Part shown: piece after piece, positions 17,936 through 27,569 of the stretch
Position numbering within the stretch: the first letter of the stretch is position 1
Layout of the letters: each line of letters starts with the position of its first letter
Assembly (NCBI RefSeq): GCF_030696055.1
Contig: NZ_JAUYNP010000248.1
Span: 1 to 32,300, forward strand
Origin: Pseudomonas sp.
GTDB taxonomy: Bacteria; Pseudomonadota; Gammaproteobacteria; Pseudomonadales; Pseudomonadaceae
Reading direction: 5' to 3'
DNA: 32,300 bases
Notes under the pieces: model-generated
The model's database searches: none
Seen by the model: only the letters and a program-made list of their open reading frames with translations
What the model was told of the DNA's origin: nothing
Translations under genes and position numbers: made by a program

Positions 17936-18946
17936 TTGTCCGCTCCGATCATCGCGATTGATGCAATGGGTGGGGACTTCGGTCCCCACTGCATTGTTCC
18001 GGCCAGCATCGCCTGTCTGGTTGAATACCCTTCGTTGCACCTGGTCCTCGTCGGCCAATCCTCTTTTCTTGAATCTCTGATTGCCCGCTACCCCGGCGTC
18101 GATCGCACGCGTCTGCGTGTCGAACATGCTGGCGAAGTCATTGCGATGGACGAGCGTCCGGCGCAGGCGCTGCGCGGCAAGCCTGATTCGTCGATGCGGG
18201 TGAGTCTGGAGTTGCTCCGTAGTGGCGCGGCCCAGGCCTGCGTCAGTGCCGGTAATACCGGTGCCTTGATGGCCTTGTCGCGCTATGTGCTGAAGACCCT
18301 GCCGGGGATTGATCGCCCGGCCATGGTGACGGCTATTCCGACCCAGGCGGGTTACTGCCATTTGCTCGACCTGGGGGCCAATGTCGATTGCAGTGCCGAG
18401 CACCTCTATCAGTTTGCCGTAATGGGGTCGGTGACGGCTGAGGCGCTGGGTGTCGTCAGGCCGCGGGTGGCACTGCTCAATGTGGGTACCGAGGAGATCA
18501 AGGGCAGTCAGCAGGTCAAGCTGGCGGCCAGTCTGCTGCAGGGGGCTGTGGGGCTGAACTACATAGGCTTTGTCGAAGGTGACGGGCTCTATCGTGGCGA
18601 GGCGGATGTGGTGGTCTGCGATGGCTTTGTCGGCAATATCCTGCTCAAGTCCAGCGAGGGCTTGGCGGCGATGATCGCGCAGCGTATCGAGGCGCTGTTC
18701 AGATCCAGCTTGGCGGCGCGTCTGGTGGGGGTTTTGGCGTTGCCGTTGTTGCGCCGCCTGCAGGATGATCTGGCGCCTGCGCAGCACAATGGCGCGAGTT
18801 TCGTCGGTCTGCAGGGCATAGTGGTGAAAAGCCATGGAGCCGCAGGTCCCGATGGCTTCAAGAGCGCTATTCGCCGAGCTTTGACGGAGATTGAGGAAAA
18901 TCTGCCGCAACGTTTGCACGGCCGGCTCGGCGAGCACTTGCTTTAG
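17936..18946 (+). CDS. plsX: Phosphate acyltransferase PlsX
   Basis: Makes acyl-phosphate from acyl-ACP, the first step of PlsX/PlsY phospholipid synthesis; a peripheral membrane enzyme. It has 336 residues, starting [15 protein letters not shown] after the initiator. Other family stretches are [15 protein letters not shown] (about 99-113) and [17 protein letters not shown] (about 223-239). The only start that keeps the conserved IDAMGGD is the TTG at 17936, three bases after the rpmF stop, so re-initiation by ribosomes finishing rpmF is likely. The stop is followed by about 100 non-coding bases before fabD. Confidence 0.94.
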   Translation: MSAPIIAIDAMGGDFGPHCIVPASIACLVEYPSLHLVLVGQSSFLESLIARYPGVDRTRLRVEHAGEVIAMDERPAQALRGKPDSSMRVSLELLRSGAAQACVSAGNTGALMALSRYVLKTLPGIDRPAMVTAIPTQAGYCHLLDLGANVDCSAEHLYQFAVMGSVTAEALGVVRPRVALLNVGTEEIKGSQQVKLAASLLQGAVGLNYIGFVEGDGLYRGEADVVVCDGFVGNILLKSSEGLAAMIAQRIEALFRSSLAARLVGVLALPLLRRLQDDLAPAQHNGASFVGLQGIVVKSHGAAGPDGFKSAIRRALTEIEENLPQRLHGRLGEHLL

Positions 18947-19050
18947 GATGTGACCGCAACTGGCCGCCTGCCATCCAACTGTCAGTTTGTTGCGCTTGGC
19001 TAGGCCGGGCGCAAATTTCCGACGATCAAGATCATTAGGAACAGGTTTCC

Positions 19051-19989
19051 ATGTCTGCATCTCTCGCATTCGTCTTCCCTGGCCAGGGCTCCCAGTCTCT
19101 GGCAATGTTGGCCGAGCATGGCGCTCGGCAGCCGCTGATTCTGAATACCTTTGGCGAAGCTTCCGAAGCCCTGGGTTATGACCTCTGGGCGTTGACCCAG
19201 CAGGGCCCGGAAGAGCAACTCAATCAAACCGACAAGACCCAGCCGGCGATCCTGGCGGCTTCCGTTGCGCTGTGGCGCTTGTGGCTGGCCGAGGGTGGTG
19301 CGCGTCCGGCCTTCGTCGCCGGTCATAGCCTGGGTGAGTACTCGGCGCTGGTAGCCGCCGGCAGCCTGTCGTTGGCGGCCGGGGTCAAGTTGGTCGAGCA
19401 CCGTGGGCAGTTGATGCAGCAGGCTGTGCCGGCTGGGCAGGGCGGCATGGCCGCTATTCTCGGTCTGGAAGATGCCGATGTGTTGGCCGCCTGCGCCGAG
19501 GCGGCGCAGGGGGAAGTGGTCAGCGCAGTGAACTTCAACGCGCCAGGCCAGGTGGTGATAGCCGGCGGTGCGGCCGCTGTAGCGCGCGCTATTGAAGCCT
19601 GCAAGGCGCGTGGTGCCAAGCGCGCCATGCCGCTGCCGGTCAGCGTGCCTTCGCATTGCGCCTTGATGCGTCCGGCTGCCGAACGCTTTGCCGAGGCCGT
19701 TGCGGCAATCGACTGGCAAACCCCGCAAATCGCCCTGGTGCAGAACGTCAGTGCCGCGGTGGTGACTGACCTCGAGAGTCTCAAGCGCGACTTGCTGGCG
19801 CAGCTCTACAGTCCGGTGCGCTGGGTTGAGTCGATGGTCTGCCTGGCGGGGCAGGGTGTGACCGATTTGGTTGAGTGCGGTCCTGGTAAGGTGCTGTCCG
19901 GTTTGAACAAACGCTGCGTGAAAGGCATCAATACCCACAACTTGGACACCCCGGACGCTTTCGCTGCCGCGCGTGCGGCCCTGGTCTGA
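19051..19989 (+). CDS. fabD: Malonyl-CoA:ACP transacylase FabD
   Basis: Transfers malonyl from CoA to acyl carrier protein for type II fatty acid synthesis. The 312-residue product has FPGQGSQ at 9-15, the nucleophile S93 in GHSLGEYSAL, and the catalytic histidine H202 in VPSHCALM, followed by ECGPGKVLSGLNKR near the end. TAGGAAC lies about 10 bases before the ATG. The partner enzymes FabG, AcpP and FabF follow directly. Confidence 0.96.
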   Translation: MSASLAFVFPGQGSQSLAMLAEHGARQPLILNTFGEASEALGYDLWALTQQGPEEQLNQTDKTQPAILAASVALWRLWLAEGGARPAFVAGHSLGEYSALVAAGSLSLAAGVKLVEHRGQLMQQAVPAGQGGMAAILGLEDADVLAACAEAAQGEVVSAVNFNAPGQVVIAGGAAAVARAIEACKARGAKRAMPLPVSVPSHCALMRPAAERFAEAVAAIDWQTPQIALVQNVSAAVVTDLESLKRDLLAQLYSPVRWVESMVCLAGQGVTDLVECGPGKVLSGLNKRCVKGINTHNLDTPDAFAAARAALV

Positions 19990-20004
19990 TTAAGGAGAAA
20001 TTCT

Positions 20005-20748
20005 ATGAGCCTACAAGGTAAGGTCGCGCTGGTTACTGGCGCTAGCCGTGGTATTGGCCAGGCAATCGCCCTGGAATTGGGTCGTCAAGGCGCTGTGGTG
20101 ATAGGCACTGCAACCTCCGCTGCGGGTGCCGAGCGGATCGCCGAAACCCTGAAAGCCAATGGCATCGAAGGTGCTGGTCTGGTGCTGGATGTCAGCAGTA
20201 ATGAATCGGTTGCCAGCACCCTTGAGCATATCCAGCAACATCTGGGTCAGCCGTTGATTCTGGTCAATAACGCTGGTATCACCCGCGATAACCTGATGCT
20301 GCGGATGAAGGATGACGAGTGGTTCGATGTCATCAATACCAACCTGAGCAGCCTGTACCGGCTGACTAAGGCGGTACTGCGCGGCATGACCAAGGCGCGT
20401 TACGGGCGCATCATCAATATCGGCTCGGTAGTTGGCGCCATGGGCAACGCCGGCCAGGTAAACTATGCTGCGGCCAAGGCCGGGCTGGAAGGTTTCGGTC
20501 GTGCGTTGGCGCGCGAAGTCGGTTCGCGGGCGATTACCGTGAACGCTGTTGCACCAGGTTTTATCGACACCGATATGACCCGCGAACTGCCGGAAGCCCA
20601 GCGTGAAGCGCTGCTTACCCAGATTCCGCTGGGCCGTTTGGGGCAGGCTGAAGAGATCGCGAAAGTGGTCGCTTTCCTCGCTTCTGATGGCGCGGCTTAT
20701 GTCACAGGCGCTACTATCCCTGTGAATGGCGGGATGTACATGAGCTAA
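20005..20748 (+). CDS. fabG: 3-oxoacyl-ACP reductase FabG
   Basis: NADPH-dependent ketoacyl-ACP reductase of fatty acid elongation, 247 residues. The Rossmann motif TGASRGIG is at about 12-19 and NNAG at about 88. The catalytic triad is S141 (IGSVVG), Y154 and K158 (NYAAAKAG). The C-terminus INGGMYM-type (VNGGMYMS) is typical of FabG. TAAGGAG gives a strong ribosome-binding site 15 bases after fabD. Confidence 0.96.
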   Translation: MSLQGKVALVTGASRGIGQAIALELGRQGAVVIGTATSAAGAERIAETLKANGIEGAGLVLDVSSNESVASTLEHIQQHLGQPLILVNNAGITRDNLMLRMKDDEWFDVINTNLSSLYRLTKAVLRGMTKARYGRIINIGSVVGAMGNAGQVNYAAAKAGLEGFGRALAREVGSRAITVNAVAPGFIDTDMTRELPEAQREALLTQIPLGRLGQAEEIAKVVAFLASDGAAYVTGATIPVNGGMYMS

Positions 20749-20864
20749 ATGTGACGGATGCCTTCAGAAAACTGTCATAGATGCTGTCTAAAATCCGTTA
20801 TAAAGCTGCAACAGGTTTATAGGCAGATCGTTGAAGTGTTCCTGGGGGCTCCCCGGCATTCAGC

Positions 20865-20892
20865 TTGAAATGCTAAAAACCCTTTCTATACA
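20865..20892 (+). promoter_or_regulatory. Probable own promoter of acpP
   Basis: TTGAAA (20865-20870), 16-base spacer, TATACA (20887-20892) in the 197-base gap after fabG. The predicted start near 20899 gives a leader of about 47 nt. A separate promoter would fit the very high level of acyl carrier protein compared with its neighbours. Confidence 0.6.
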
Positions 20893-20923
20893 CTTGGCCG
20901 CAGATTAGTGGCCTGGATTTGTC

Positions 20924-20944
20924 CCATTAGGAGTGAGAACAAGG
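20924..20944 (+). promoter_or_regulatory. acpP ribosome-binding region with antisense match to the small RNA
   Basis: CCATTAGGAGT (20924-20934) includes the AGGAG ribosome-binding site of acpP. It is perfectly complementary to 11 bases of the predicted minus-strand small RNA (27401-27411). Five more pairs, CAAGG (20940-20944) with CCUUG of the RNA (27416-27420), are possible after a small internal loop. Confidence 0.65.
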
Positions 20945-20945
20945 T

Positions 20946-21179
20946 ATGAGCACCATCGAAGAACGCGTCAAGAAAATCGTTGCCGAGCAACTGGGCGTCA
21001 AAGAAGAGGAAGTAACCAACAGCGCTTCCTTCGTCGAAGACCTGGGTGCCGACTCTCTTGACACCGTTGAGCTGGTGATGGCTCTCGAAGAAGAATTCGA
21101 GACCGAGATCCCGGACGAACAAGCCGAGAAGATCACCACCGTTCAGGAAGCTATCGATTACGTTACCGCGCACGCGTAA
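20946..21179 (+). CDS. acpP: Acyl carrier protein AcpP
   Basis: The central acyl carrier of fatty acid synthesis: 77 residues, highly acidic. The phosphopantetheine attachment serine is S37 in [10 protein letters not shown], followed by the recognition-helix sequence [20 protein letters not shown] lies 12 bases before the ATG. A terminator follows closely, so acpP is probably transcribed both alone from its own promoter and within the fab operon. Its translation start overlaps a predicted small-RNA target site. Confidence 0.98.
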   Translation: MSTIEERVKKIVAEQLGVKEEEVTNSASFVEDLGADSLDTVELVMALEEEFETEIPDEQAEKITTVQEAIDYVTAHA

Positions 21180-21203
21180 ACGCAATCGTCGGTTCCCGAC
21201 TCG

Positions 21204-21245
21204 GAAAAGCCGCACTCCCTAATCAGGTGTGCGGCTTTTCTTTAA
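21204..21245 (+). terminator. Terminator between acpP and fabF
   Basis: GAAAAGCCGCAC (21204-21215) pairs perfectly with GTGCGGCTTTTC (21229-21240), followed by TTT. The T run is interrupted, so partial read-through into fabF is likely; this would lower fabF relative to acpP. Confidence 0.8.
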
Positions 21246-21285
21246 GCGCATTCCTAGCGTCGTAAAACTAGAAAAGGAGATTGCT

Positions 21286-22530
21286 GTGTCGCGTAGACGC
21301 GTCGTGGTTACCGGTATGGGCATGTTGTCGCCACTGGGTAACGATGTGCCGAGCAGTTGGCAGGGCATTTTGGCCGGGCGCAGTGGTATCTGCCTGCTCG
21401 AACATATGGACCTTTCCGCGTTTTCCACCCGTATCGGTGGTTCGGTTAAGGGCTTCAATGTCGAGGAATACTTGTCCGCCAAGGAGGCACGCAAGCTCGA
21501 TCTATTTATTCAGTACGGTCTGGCCGCCAGCTTTCAGGCGATGCGCGATTCCGGGCTGGAAGTGACAGACGCCAACCGTGAGCGCATCGGTGTGGCCATG
21601 GGTTCGGGTATTGGCGGTTTGACCAATATCGAGAACAACTGCAGGGCTCTGCATGAGCAGGGGCCGCGGCGCATTTCGCCGTTCTTCGTGCCGGGCTCGA
21701 TCATCAATATGATTTCCGGGTTCCTGTCGATCCATCTGGGTCTGCAGGGGCCTAACTACGCCATCGCCACCGCCTGTACCACCGGTACCCATTGCATCGG
21801 CATGGCGGCGCGCAATATCGCCTACGGCGAGGCCGACGTGATGGTCGCCGGCGGTGCCGAAATGGCCGCCTGCGGTCTGGGCTTGGGTGGTTTTGCTGCC
21901 GCGCGGGCCATGTCGACGCGCAACGACGATCCGACCCGGGCCAGCCGCCCATGGGACAAGGATCGTGATGGTTTTGTGTTGTCCGATGGCGCCGGCGCCC
22001 TGGTGCTGGAAGAGTTGGAACATGCCCTGGCGCGTGGCGCGCACATTTATGCCGAGCTGATCGGCTTTGGCATGAGCGGCGACGCCTATCACATGACCTC
22101 GCCGCCGGAAGACGGCGCGGGTGCCGCGCGCTGCATGACCAATGCCCTGCGGGATGCGGGCTTGCAGCCTGAGCAGGTGCAGTACATCAATGCCCACGGC
22201 ACCTCGACCTCGGCCGGCGACAAGGCCGAAGTGGCCGCGGTGAAGTCGGTATTTGGCGAGCACGCCTACAAACTGGCGGTCAGCTCGACCAAGTCCATGA
22301 CCGGCCATCTGCTCGGCGCCGCCGGTGCGGTGGAGGCAATCTTCTGCGTGCTGGCCATCCGTGATCAGGTCGCGCCGCCGACCATCAACCTGGATAACCC
22401 GGACGAGGGTTGCGACCTCGATTTCGTCGCTCATGGGGCCAAGGCCATGCCCATCGAGGTGGCACTGTCCAACTCCTTCGGTTTTGGCGGCACCAACGGC
22501 TCGCTGGTGTTCCGCCGGTTCGCCGGCTGA
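21286..22530 (+). CDS. fabF: 3-oxoacyl-ACP synthase II FabF
   Basis: Condensing enzyme of fatty acid elongation, 414 residues. Start GTG 21286 with AAGGAG 7 bases upstream; an open stretch before it runs through the terminator and is not coding. Catalytic residues are all present: nucleophile C164 ([10 protein letters not shown]), H304 ([11 protein letters not shown]), K336 and H341 ([15 protein letters not shown]). The C-terminus [15 protein letters not shown] is the KAS signature. Residue T165-T-G replaces the more common TSG after the active-site cysteine, a minor change. The TGA overlaps the pabC ATG by one base. Confidence 0.95.
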   Translation: MSRRRVVVTGMGMLSPLGNDVPSSWQGILAGRSGICLLEHMDLSAFSTRIGGSVKGFNVEEYLSAKEARKLDLFIQYGLAASFQAMRDSGLEVTDANRERIGVAMGSGIGGLTNIENNCRALHEQGPRRISPFFVPGSIINMISGFLSIHLGLQGPNYAIATACTTGTHCIGMAARNIAYGEADVMVAGGAEMAACGLGLGGFAAARAMSTRNDDPTRASRPWDKDRDGFVLSDGAGALVLEELEHALARGAHIYAELIGFGMSGDAYHMTSPPEDGAGAARCMTNALRDAGLQPEQVQYINAHGTSTSAGDKAEVAAVKSVFGEHAYKLAVSSTKSMTGHLLGAAGAVEAIFCVLAIRDQVAPPTINLDNPDEGCDLDFVAHGAKAMPIEVALSNSFGFGGTNGSLVFRRFAG

Positions 22531-23345
22531 TGCTGAGCTGGATCGACGGCCAGCCGGCCGAGCTGCTATCCGTCAAGGATCGCGGCTTGGCCTACGGCGA
22601 TGGTCTGTTCGAGACCATCGCCGTCACGTCGGGCAAGGCTTCTTTGCTGGATCGCCATCTGGCACGCTTGGCCGCAGGCTGCGCGCGCCTGCAAATTCCT
22701 CTCGACATGGCGTTGCTAACTGCTGAGTTGCTGGCGTTCAGCCAACAGCTGGGCGATGGCGTGGCCAAGTTGATACTGACCCGCGGCGATGGTCTGCGCG
22801 GTTATGCCCCGCCGCAGCCGGCGCAGCCGCGACGCATCCTGCAAGGGGCGGCGAAACCGAGTTATCCCGTGCTCAATGCCGAGCAGGGCGTGCGCCTGTT
22901 TCCCTGCGCGACGCGCCTGGCCGAGCAGCCTCTGCTGGCGGGGCTGAAACACCTCAATCGTCTGGAGCAAGTGCTGGCGCGGGCCGAATGGCAGGACGCC
23001 GAGCATGCCGAGGGGCTGATGCTGGACGTCAGCGGGCGGGTGATTGAGGGGGTCTACAGCAACCTGTTTATCGTCAAACAGGATGTGTTGCTTACCGCGC
23101 AGCTGTCTCGCTGCGGGGTGGCCGGGGTGATGCGTGCGGAGTTGCTGGAGCAGGCCGCGGCTCTCGGTATCGAGTGCCAGGTGCGTGATCTCAGTTATGC
23201 CGAGTTGCTGGCGGGCGATGAAGTATTTCTCTGTAACAGCCTCTATGGCATCTGGCCGGTGCGCGCCTTGCTCACGCACGACTGGCCGGTCGGCCCACTC
23301 ACCCGTAAACTGCAGAACATTGCCCGCGATCTACTGGACTGCTGA
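22530..23345 (+). CDS. pabC: Aminodeoxychorismate lyase PabC
   Basis: PLP enzyme of fold type IV that converts aminodeoxychorismate to p-aminobenzoate and pyruvate for folate synthesis; 271 residues. DRGLAYGDGLFETI (about 18-31) is the family N-terminal signature. The PLP lysine is K140 in GLKHLNRLEQ, and LMLDVSGRVIEGVYSNLFI follows with the conserved glutamate. NSLYGIWPV near the end is PabC-like and separates it from branched-chain aminotransferases. Its ATG overlaps the fabF stop, and mltG starts 3 bases after its stop. Confidence 0.92.
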   Translation: MLSWIDGQPAELLSVKDRGLAYGDGLFETIAVTSGKASLLDRHLARLAAGCARLQIPLDMALLTAELLAFSQQLGDGVAKLILTRGDGLRGYAPPQPAQPRRILQGAAKPSYPVLNAEQGVRLFPCATRLAEQPLLAGLKHLNRLEQVLARAEWQDAEHAEGLMLDVSGRVIEGVYSNLFIVKQDVLLTAQLSRCGVAGVMRAELLEQAAALGIECQVRDLSYAELLAGDEVFLCNSLYGIWPVRALLTHDWPVGPLTRKLQNIARDLLDC

Positions 23346-23348
23346 TTC

Positions 23349-24398
23349 GTGATACGCAAATTATTGCTGCTGCTGGAAGGCGGCGTGTTGTTGGCTGGCT
23401 TGCTGGTGGCTTTTGTCGCCTGGCAGCAGCATACGGCGTTGCACCAGCCGCTGAATCTGACCGAGGAGTACTTGGTCGAGGTGCCAGCTGGGGCCACTCC
23501 CGGTGGCGTACTGAACCGGCTAGAAGACGACGGGGTGCTCGATAGCGCCTTCTGGCTGCGCCTGTACTGGCGTTTCAATCTGCGCAATCAGCCGTTGCAC
23601 AGCGGCGAATATCGACTGACTCCCGGCCTCAAGGCGATCGACATGCTGGGGTTGTGGCGTCGCGGCGACGTGGTGCAGTACAGCCTGACCCTGGTCGAGG
23701 GTTGGAGCTTTCGTCAGGTGCGTGTGGCCTTGGCCCGTGAAAGCAAACTCGATCTGACCCTGAGCGAGCTGAGCGACGCGCAGCTGATGAAACGCCTGGG
23801 GCTGCCGGGGCTCAACCCGGAAGGGCGGTTCTTTCCGGATACCTATAGTTTTGTCCACGGCATGACTGACCTCGAACTGCTCAAGCAGGCGCACACTCGA
23901 CTGGAACAGGTGCTGGCCGAGGAGTGGGCCAAGCGCGCCGAGGACCTGCCTTACAAAGAGCCCTACGACGCCTTGATCATGGCCTCGATGATCGAAAAGG
24001 AAACCGGGGTGCCGGAAGAACGCGGCGAGATCGCCGGTGTGTTTATCCGTCGCCTGCGTATCGGCATGCGCCTGCAGACCGATCCCACGGTGATCTACGG
24101 CATGGGCGAGCGCTATAACGGCAAAATCACCCGTGCCGATCTGCGTGAGCCGACGGCCTACAACACCTATACCATCGACGGCATGCCGCCGACCCCCATT
24201 GCCCTGGTCGGCCGTGAGGCCATCCATGCGGCGCTGAATCCGGTGGCTGGCAGCAGTCTGTATTTCGTCGCCCGGGGCGATGGCAGCCATGTGTTCACCA
24301 GTACCCTGGAGCAGCACAACCAGGCGGTACGCGAGTTTCAACTCAAGCGGCGCGAGGACTACCGGTCCAGCCCGGCCCCCGTAGCGCCTAATAAATAG
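23349..24398 (+). CDS. mltG: Endolytic murein transglycosylase MltG
   Basis: Inner-membrane lytic transglycosylase that cuts nascent peptidoglycan strands and may set chain length (YceG family). The 349-residue protein starts with GTG and has one N-terminal membrane helix (about 4-27). A LysM-like part follows, then the catalytic domain with E218 in MIEKETGVPEER, and LQTDPTVIYG and YNTY further on, as expected. pabC-mltG-tmk-holB is a conserved order in gammaproteobacteria. Confidence 0.94.
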   Translation: MIRKLLLLLEGGVLLAGLLVAFVAWQQHTALHQPLNLTEEYLVEVPAGATPGGVLNRLEDDGVLDSAFWLRLYWRFNLRNQPLHSGEYRLTPGLKAIDMLGLWRRGDVVQYSLTLVEGWSFRQVRVALARESKLDLTLSELSDAQLMKRLGLPGLNPEGRFFPDTYSFVHGMTDLELLKQAHTRLEQVLAEEWAKRAEDLPYKEPYDALIMASMIEKETGVPEERGEIAGVFIRRLRIGMRLQTDPTVIYGMGERYNGKITRADLREPTAYNTYTIDGMPPTPIALVGREAIHAALNPVAGSSLYFVARGDGSHVFTSTLEQHNQAVREFQLKRREDYRSSPAPVAPNK

Positions 24399-24415
24399 CG
24401 CCCAACAATGAGTAA

Positions 24416-26036
<1,621 letters not shown>

Positions 26037-26071
26037 AATCGCTTATTGAGTCATAAAACCAGGAATGCCGC

Positions 26072-26428
26072 ATGAGTCTGCCTCCTAACTTGGGCCCGCG
26101 TAACGGGATCTTGTCCCTGACCATCAAGGACAAGTCTGTGCTCTATGCCGCTTATATGCCCTTTATCAAGAATGGCGGTCTGTTTATCCCGACCAACAAG
26201 AGCTACAAGCTCGGCGATGAAGTGTTTATGTTGCTCAACCTGATGGACGAACCGGAAAAAATCCCGGTGGCCGGCAAGGTGGTCTGGATCACGCCCAAGG
26301 GGGCTCAAGGCAACCGCGCGGCCGGTGTCGGCGTGCAGTTCAATGATGGCGACAACAGTGCGCGCAACAAGATCGAAACCTACCTGGCCGGTGCGCTGAC
26401 CTCGGATCGCCCGACTCACACGATGTAA
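26072..26428 (+). CDS. pilZ: Type IV pilus protein PilZ
   Basis: A small cytoplasmic protein of 118 residues needed for type IV pilus assembly; in other bacteria it binds PilB and FimX. The fold is PilZ, but the c-di-GMP motif RxxxR at the N-terminus is missing (MSLPPNLGPRNGILSL), as in true PilZ proteins. GGLFIPTNKSYKLGDEVFMLL and GKVVWITPKG..RAAGVGVQF are the family core. AGGAA lies 7 bases before the ATG. The holB-pilZ-tatD order is the usual pseudomonad one. Immediately after its stop begins an array of 7-base repeats. Confidence 0.93.
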   Translation: MSLPPNLGPRNGILSLTIKDKSVLYAAYMPFIKNGGLFIPTNKSYKLGDEVFMLLNLMDEPEKIPVAGKVVWITPKGAQGNRAAGVGVQFNDGDNSARNKIETYLAGALTSDRPTHTM

Positions 26429-26430
26429 TA

Positions 26431-26535
26431 GCCGTAAGCGACAAGCCATAAGCTGCAAGCTAGAAGCGACAGGCTCTGAGTTTGTGGCTTGGTGCTTGAA
26501 GCTTGAAGCTTGAAGCTTGAAGCTTGAAGCTTGAG
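26431..26535. repeat. 15-unit array of 7-base repeats between pilZ and tatD
   Basis: From the pilZ stop to the tatD start the sequence runs in exact 7-base steps: nine degenerate units (GCCGTAA, GCGACAA, GCCATAA, GCTGCAA, GCTAGAA, GCGACAG, GCTCTGA, GTTTGTG, GCTTGGT), five perfect GCTTGAA (26494-26528) and GCTTGAG. The left units read AAGC every 7 bases and the right units GCTT every 7 bases, so the halves can fold into a long imperfect hairpin. Heptad repeats of this kind are, from memory, common between Pseudomonas genes. The last unit supplies the GAGG that seems to be tatD's ribosome-binding site. Confidence 0.9.
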
Positions 26536-26541
26536 GCTCCC

Positions 26542-27324
26542 ATGCTTATCGATTCCCACTGTCACCTCGATCGCCTCGATCTGGCCGCCCATAACGGCTC
26601 CCTCGATGCGGCGCTGGACGCTGCGCGGGCGCGCGGCGTCGGTCATTTTCTCTGCATCGGTGTCAGCGCCGACAACGCCGCGGCGGTCAAGGGTCTGGCC
26701 GAGCGTTATGCCGATGTCGATTGTTCGGTCGGCGTGCATCCGCTGGATCTCGAGCCCGGTGCCGCTCCTGCTCTGGACTGGTTGCTCGCCGAGCTGAACC
26801 ATCCGCAGGTGGTGGCGATTGGTGAAACCGGCCTGGACTACCACTACCAGCCGGAAGCGGCCGAGTTGCAGCAGCAAGCCTTCCGCCTGCACCTGCAGGC
26901 CGCCCAGGTCACCGGCAAGCCGGTGATAGTGCATACCCGCGAGGCGCGCGCCGATACCTTGGCCTTGCTGCGCGAGGCGGCGCTGGCGCAAGCCGGCGTG
27001 CTGCACTGCTTTACCGAAGACTGGGAAATGGCCAAGGCGGCCCTGGATCTCGGTTTCTATATCTCGCTGTCCGGCATAGTCACCTTCCGCAATGCCGAGG
27101 CGCTGCGCGAAGTGGCGCGTTTGGTGCCGGCCGATCGTTTGCTGGTGGAGACCGACTCGCCTTATCTGGCCCCGGTACCGCATCGCGGCAAGCCGAATCT
27201 GCCGGAGTATGTGCGTGATGTGGCCGAGTACCTGGCCATTCTGCGCGGCGTCAGTTTCGAGCAGCTGGCCGAACAGACCACGACCAACTTTAAGCGCTTA
27301 TTTCCTCTGGCTAGAGTCCTCTGA
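26542..27324 (+). CDS. tatD: TatD-family metal-dependent hydrolase (DNase)
   Basis: Cytoplasmic TIM-barrel metallohydrolase of 260 residues; TatD proteins show 3'-5' exonuclease or DNase activity. Metal ligands are visible: H6 and H8 (SHCHLD), the glutamate of IGETGLDYH, H of VIVHTREA, H of GVLHCFTED, and the aspartate of VETDSPYLAP. I start at ATG 26542. A TTG at 26524 would translate part of the heptad repeat (MKLEAP), so it is rejected as the main start. Just after the stop lies the palindrome CAGGTG-G-CACCTG (27328-27340), a weak hairpin without a T run. Confidence 0.92.
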   Translation: MLIDSHCHLDRLDLAAHNGSLDAALDAARARGVGHFLCIGVSADNAAAVKGLAERYADVDCSVGVHPLDLEPGAAPALDWLLAELNHPQVVAIGETGLDYHYQPEAAELQQQAFRLHLQAAQVTGKPVIVHTREARADTLALLREAALAQAGVLHCFTEDWEMAKAALDLGFYISLSGIVTFRNAEALREVARLVPADRLLVETDSPYLAPVPHRGKPNLPEYVRDVAEYLAILRGVSFEQLAEQTTTNFKRLFPLARVL

Positions 27325-27360
27325 ATCCAGGTGGCACCTGTACTGCTCTGAATTCGGCGC

Positions 27361-27396
27361 AAAAAAAACCCGGACTCTGGGGGATGAGTCCGGGTT
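27361..27396 (-). terminator. Terminator of the small RNA
   Basis: AACCCGGACTC (27367-27377) and GAGTCCGGGTT (27386-27396) form a perfect 11-bp stem with an 8-base loop. On the minus strand it is followed by a run of eight Ts (A run at 27361-27368), so it is a minus-strand terminator. On + it lacks a T run and is not a tatD terminator. Confidence 0.92.
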
Positions 27397-27480
27397 AAGA
27401 CCATTAGGAGTAAATCAAGGCACGCGGTCCACGGTACCTTGCCTGGCGGGGCGCTTGGGGGATACGCCGCACACCAGTAA
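27361..27480 (-). ncRNA. rgsA: Probable RgsA (P16) small RNA
   Basis: A free-standing minus-strand transcript of about 120 nt is predicted. The promoter is at 27486-27513, the start near 27480, and it ends at a strong hairpin with eight Us (27361-27396). It lies between tatD and the gene next to a TetR regulator. From memory, P. aeruginosa carries RgsA (P16, PA2958.1) at this site: an RpoS-dependent, Hfq-bound RNA of about 120 nt. Two things support this. The -10 GATACT with an upstream C resembles a sigma-S box. The RNA contains ACUCCUAAUGG (27411-27401), fully antisense to the acpP ribosome-binding site here, and acpP is a reported RgsA target. I cannot run an Rfam search, so identity rests on location, size and target match. 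It would repress acpP under stress or stationary phase. Confidence 0.75.
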
Positions 27481-27485
27481 TCCTC

Positions 27486-27513
27486 AGTATCGGTGAAGAT
27501 TGCCGATCGTCCA
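27486..27513 (-). promoter_or_regulatory. Promoter of the small RNA
   Basis: On the minus strand, TGGACG (27513-27508) and GATACT (27491-27486) are separated by 16 bases. The -10 with its preceding C (CGATACT) resembles sigma-S boxes (CTATACT), and a poor -35 fits RpoS use. Confidence 0.55.
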
Positions 27514-27569
27514 GGCCATTTAGCGGCATTCTTAAACGGATTTGGAATACCCAGCGAGCTGTTGAGTCC

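Noticed and set aside
20838..20859. CTGGGG-GCT-CCCCGG as a terminator or attenuator before acpP
   Set aside because: The stem has only six pairs including a G-U and no T run follows.
26431..26535. Heptad repeats as a CRISPR array
   Set aside because: Units are 7 bases with no spacers and no cas genes are nearby.
27367..27396. This hairpin as the tatD terminator
   Set aside because: On + the stem is followed by AAGACC and has its A run in front, so orientation fits only a minus-strand transcript.
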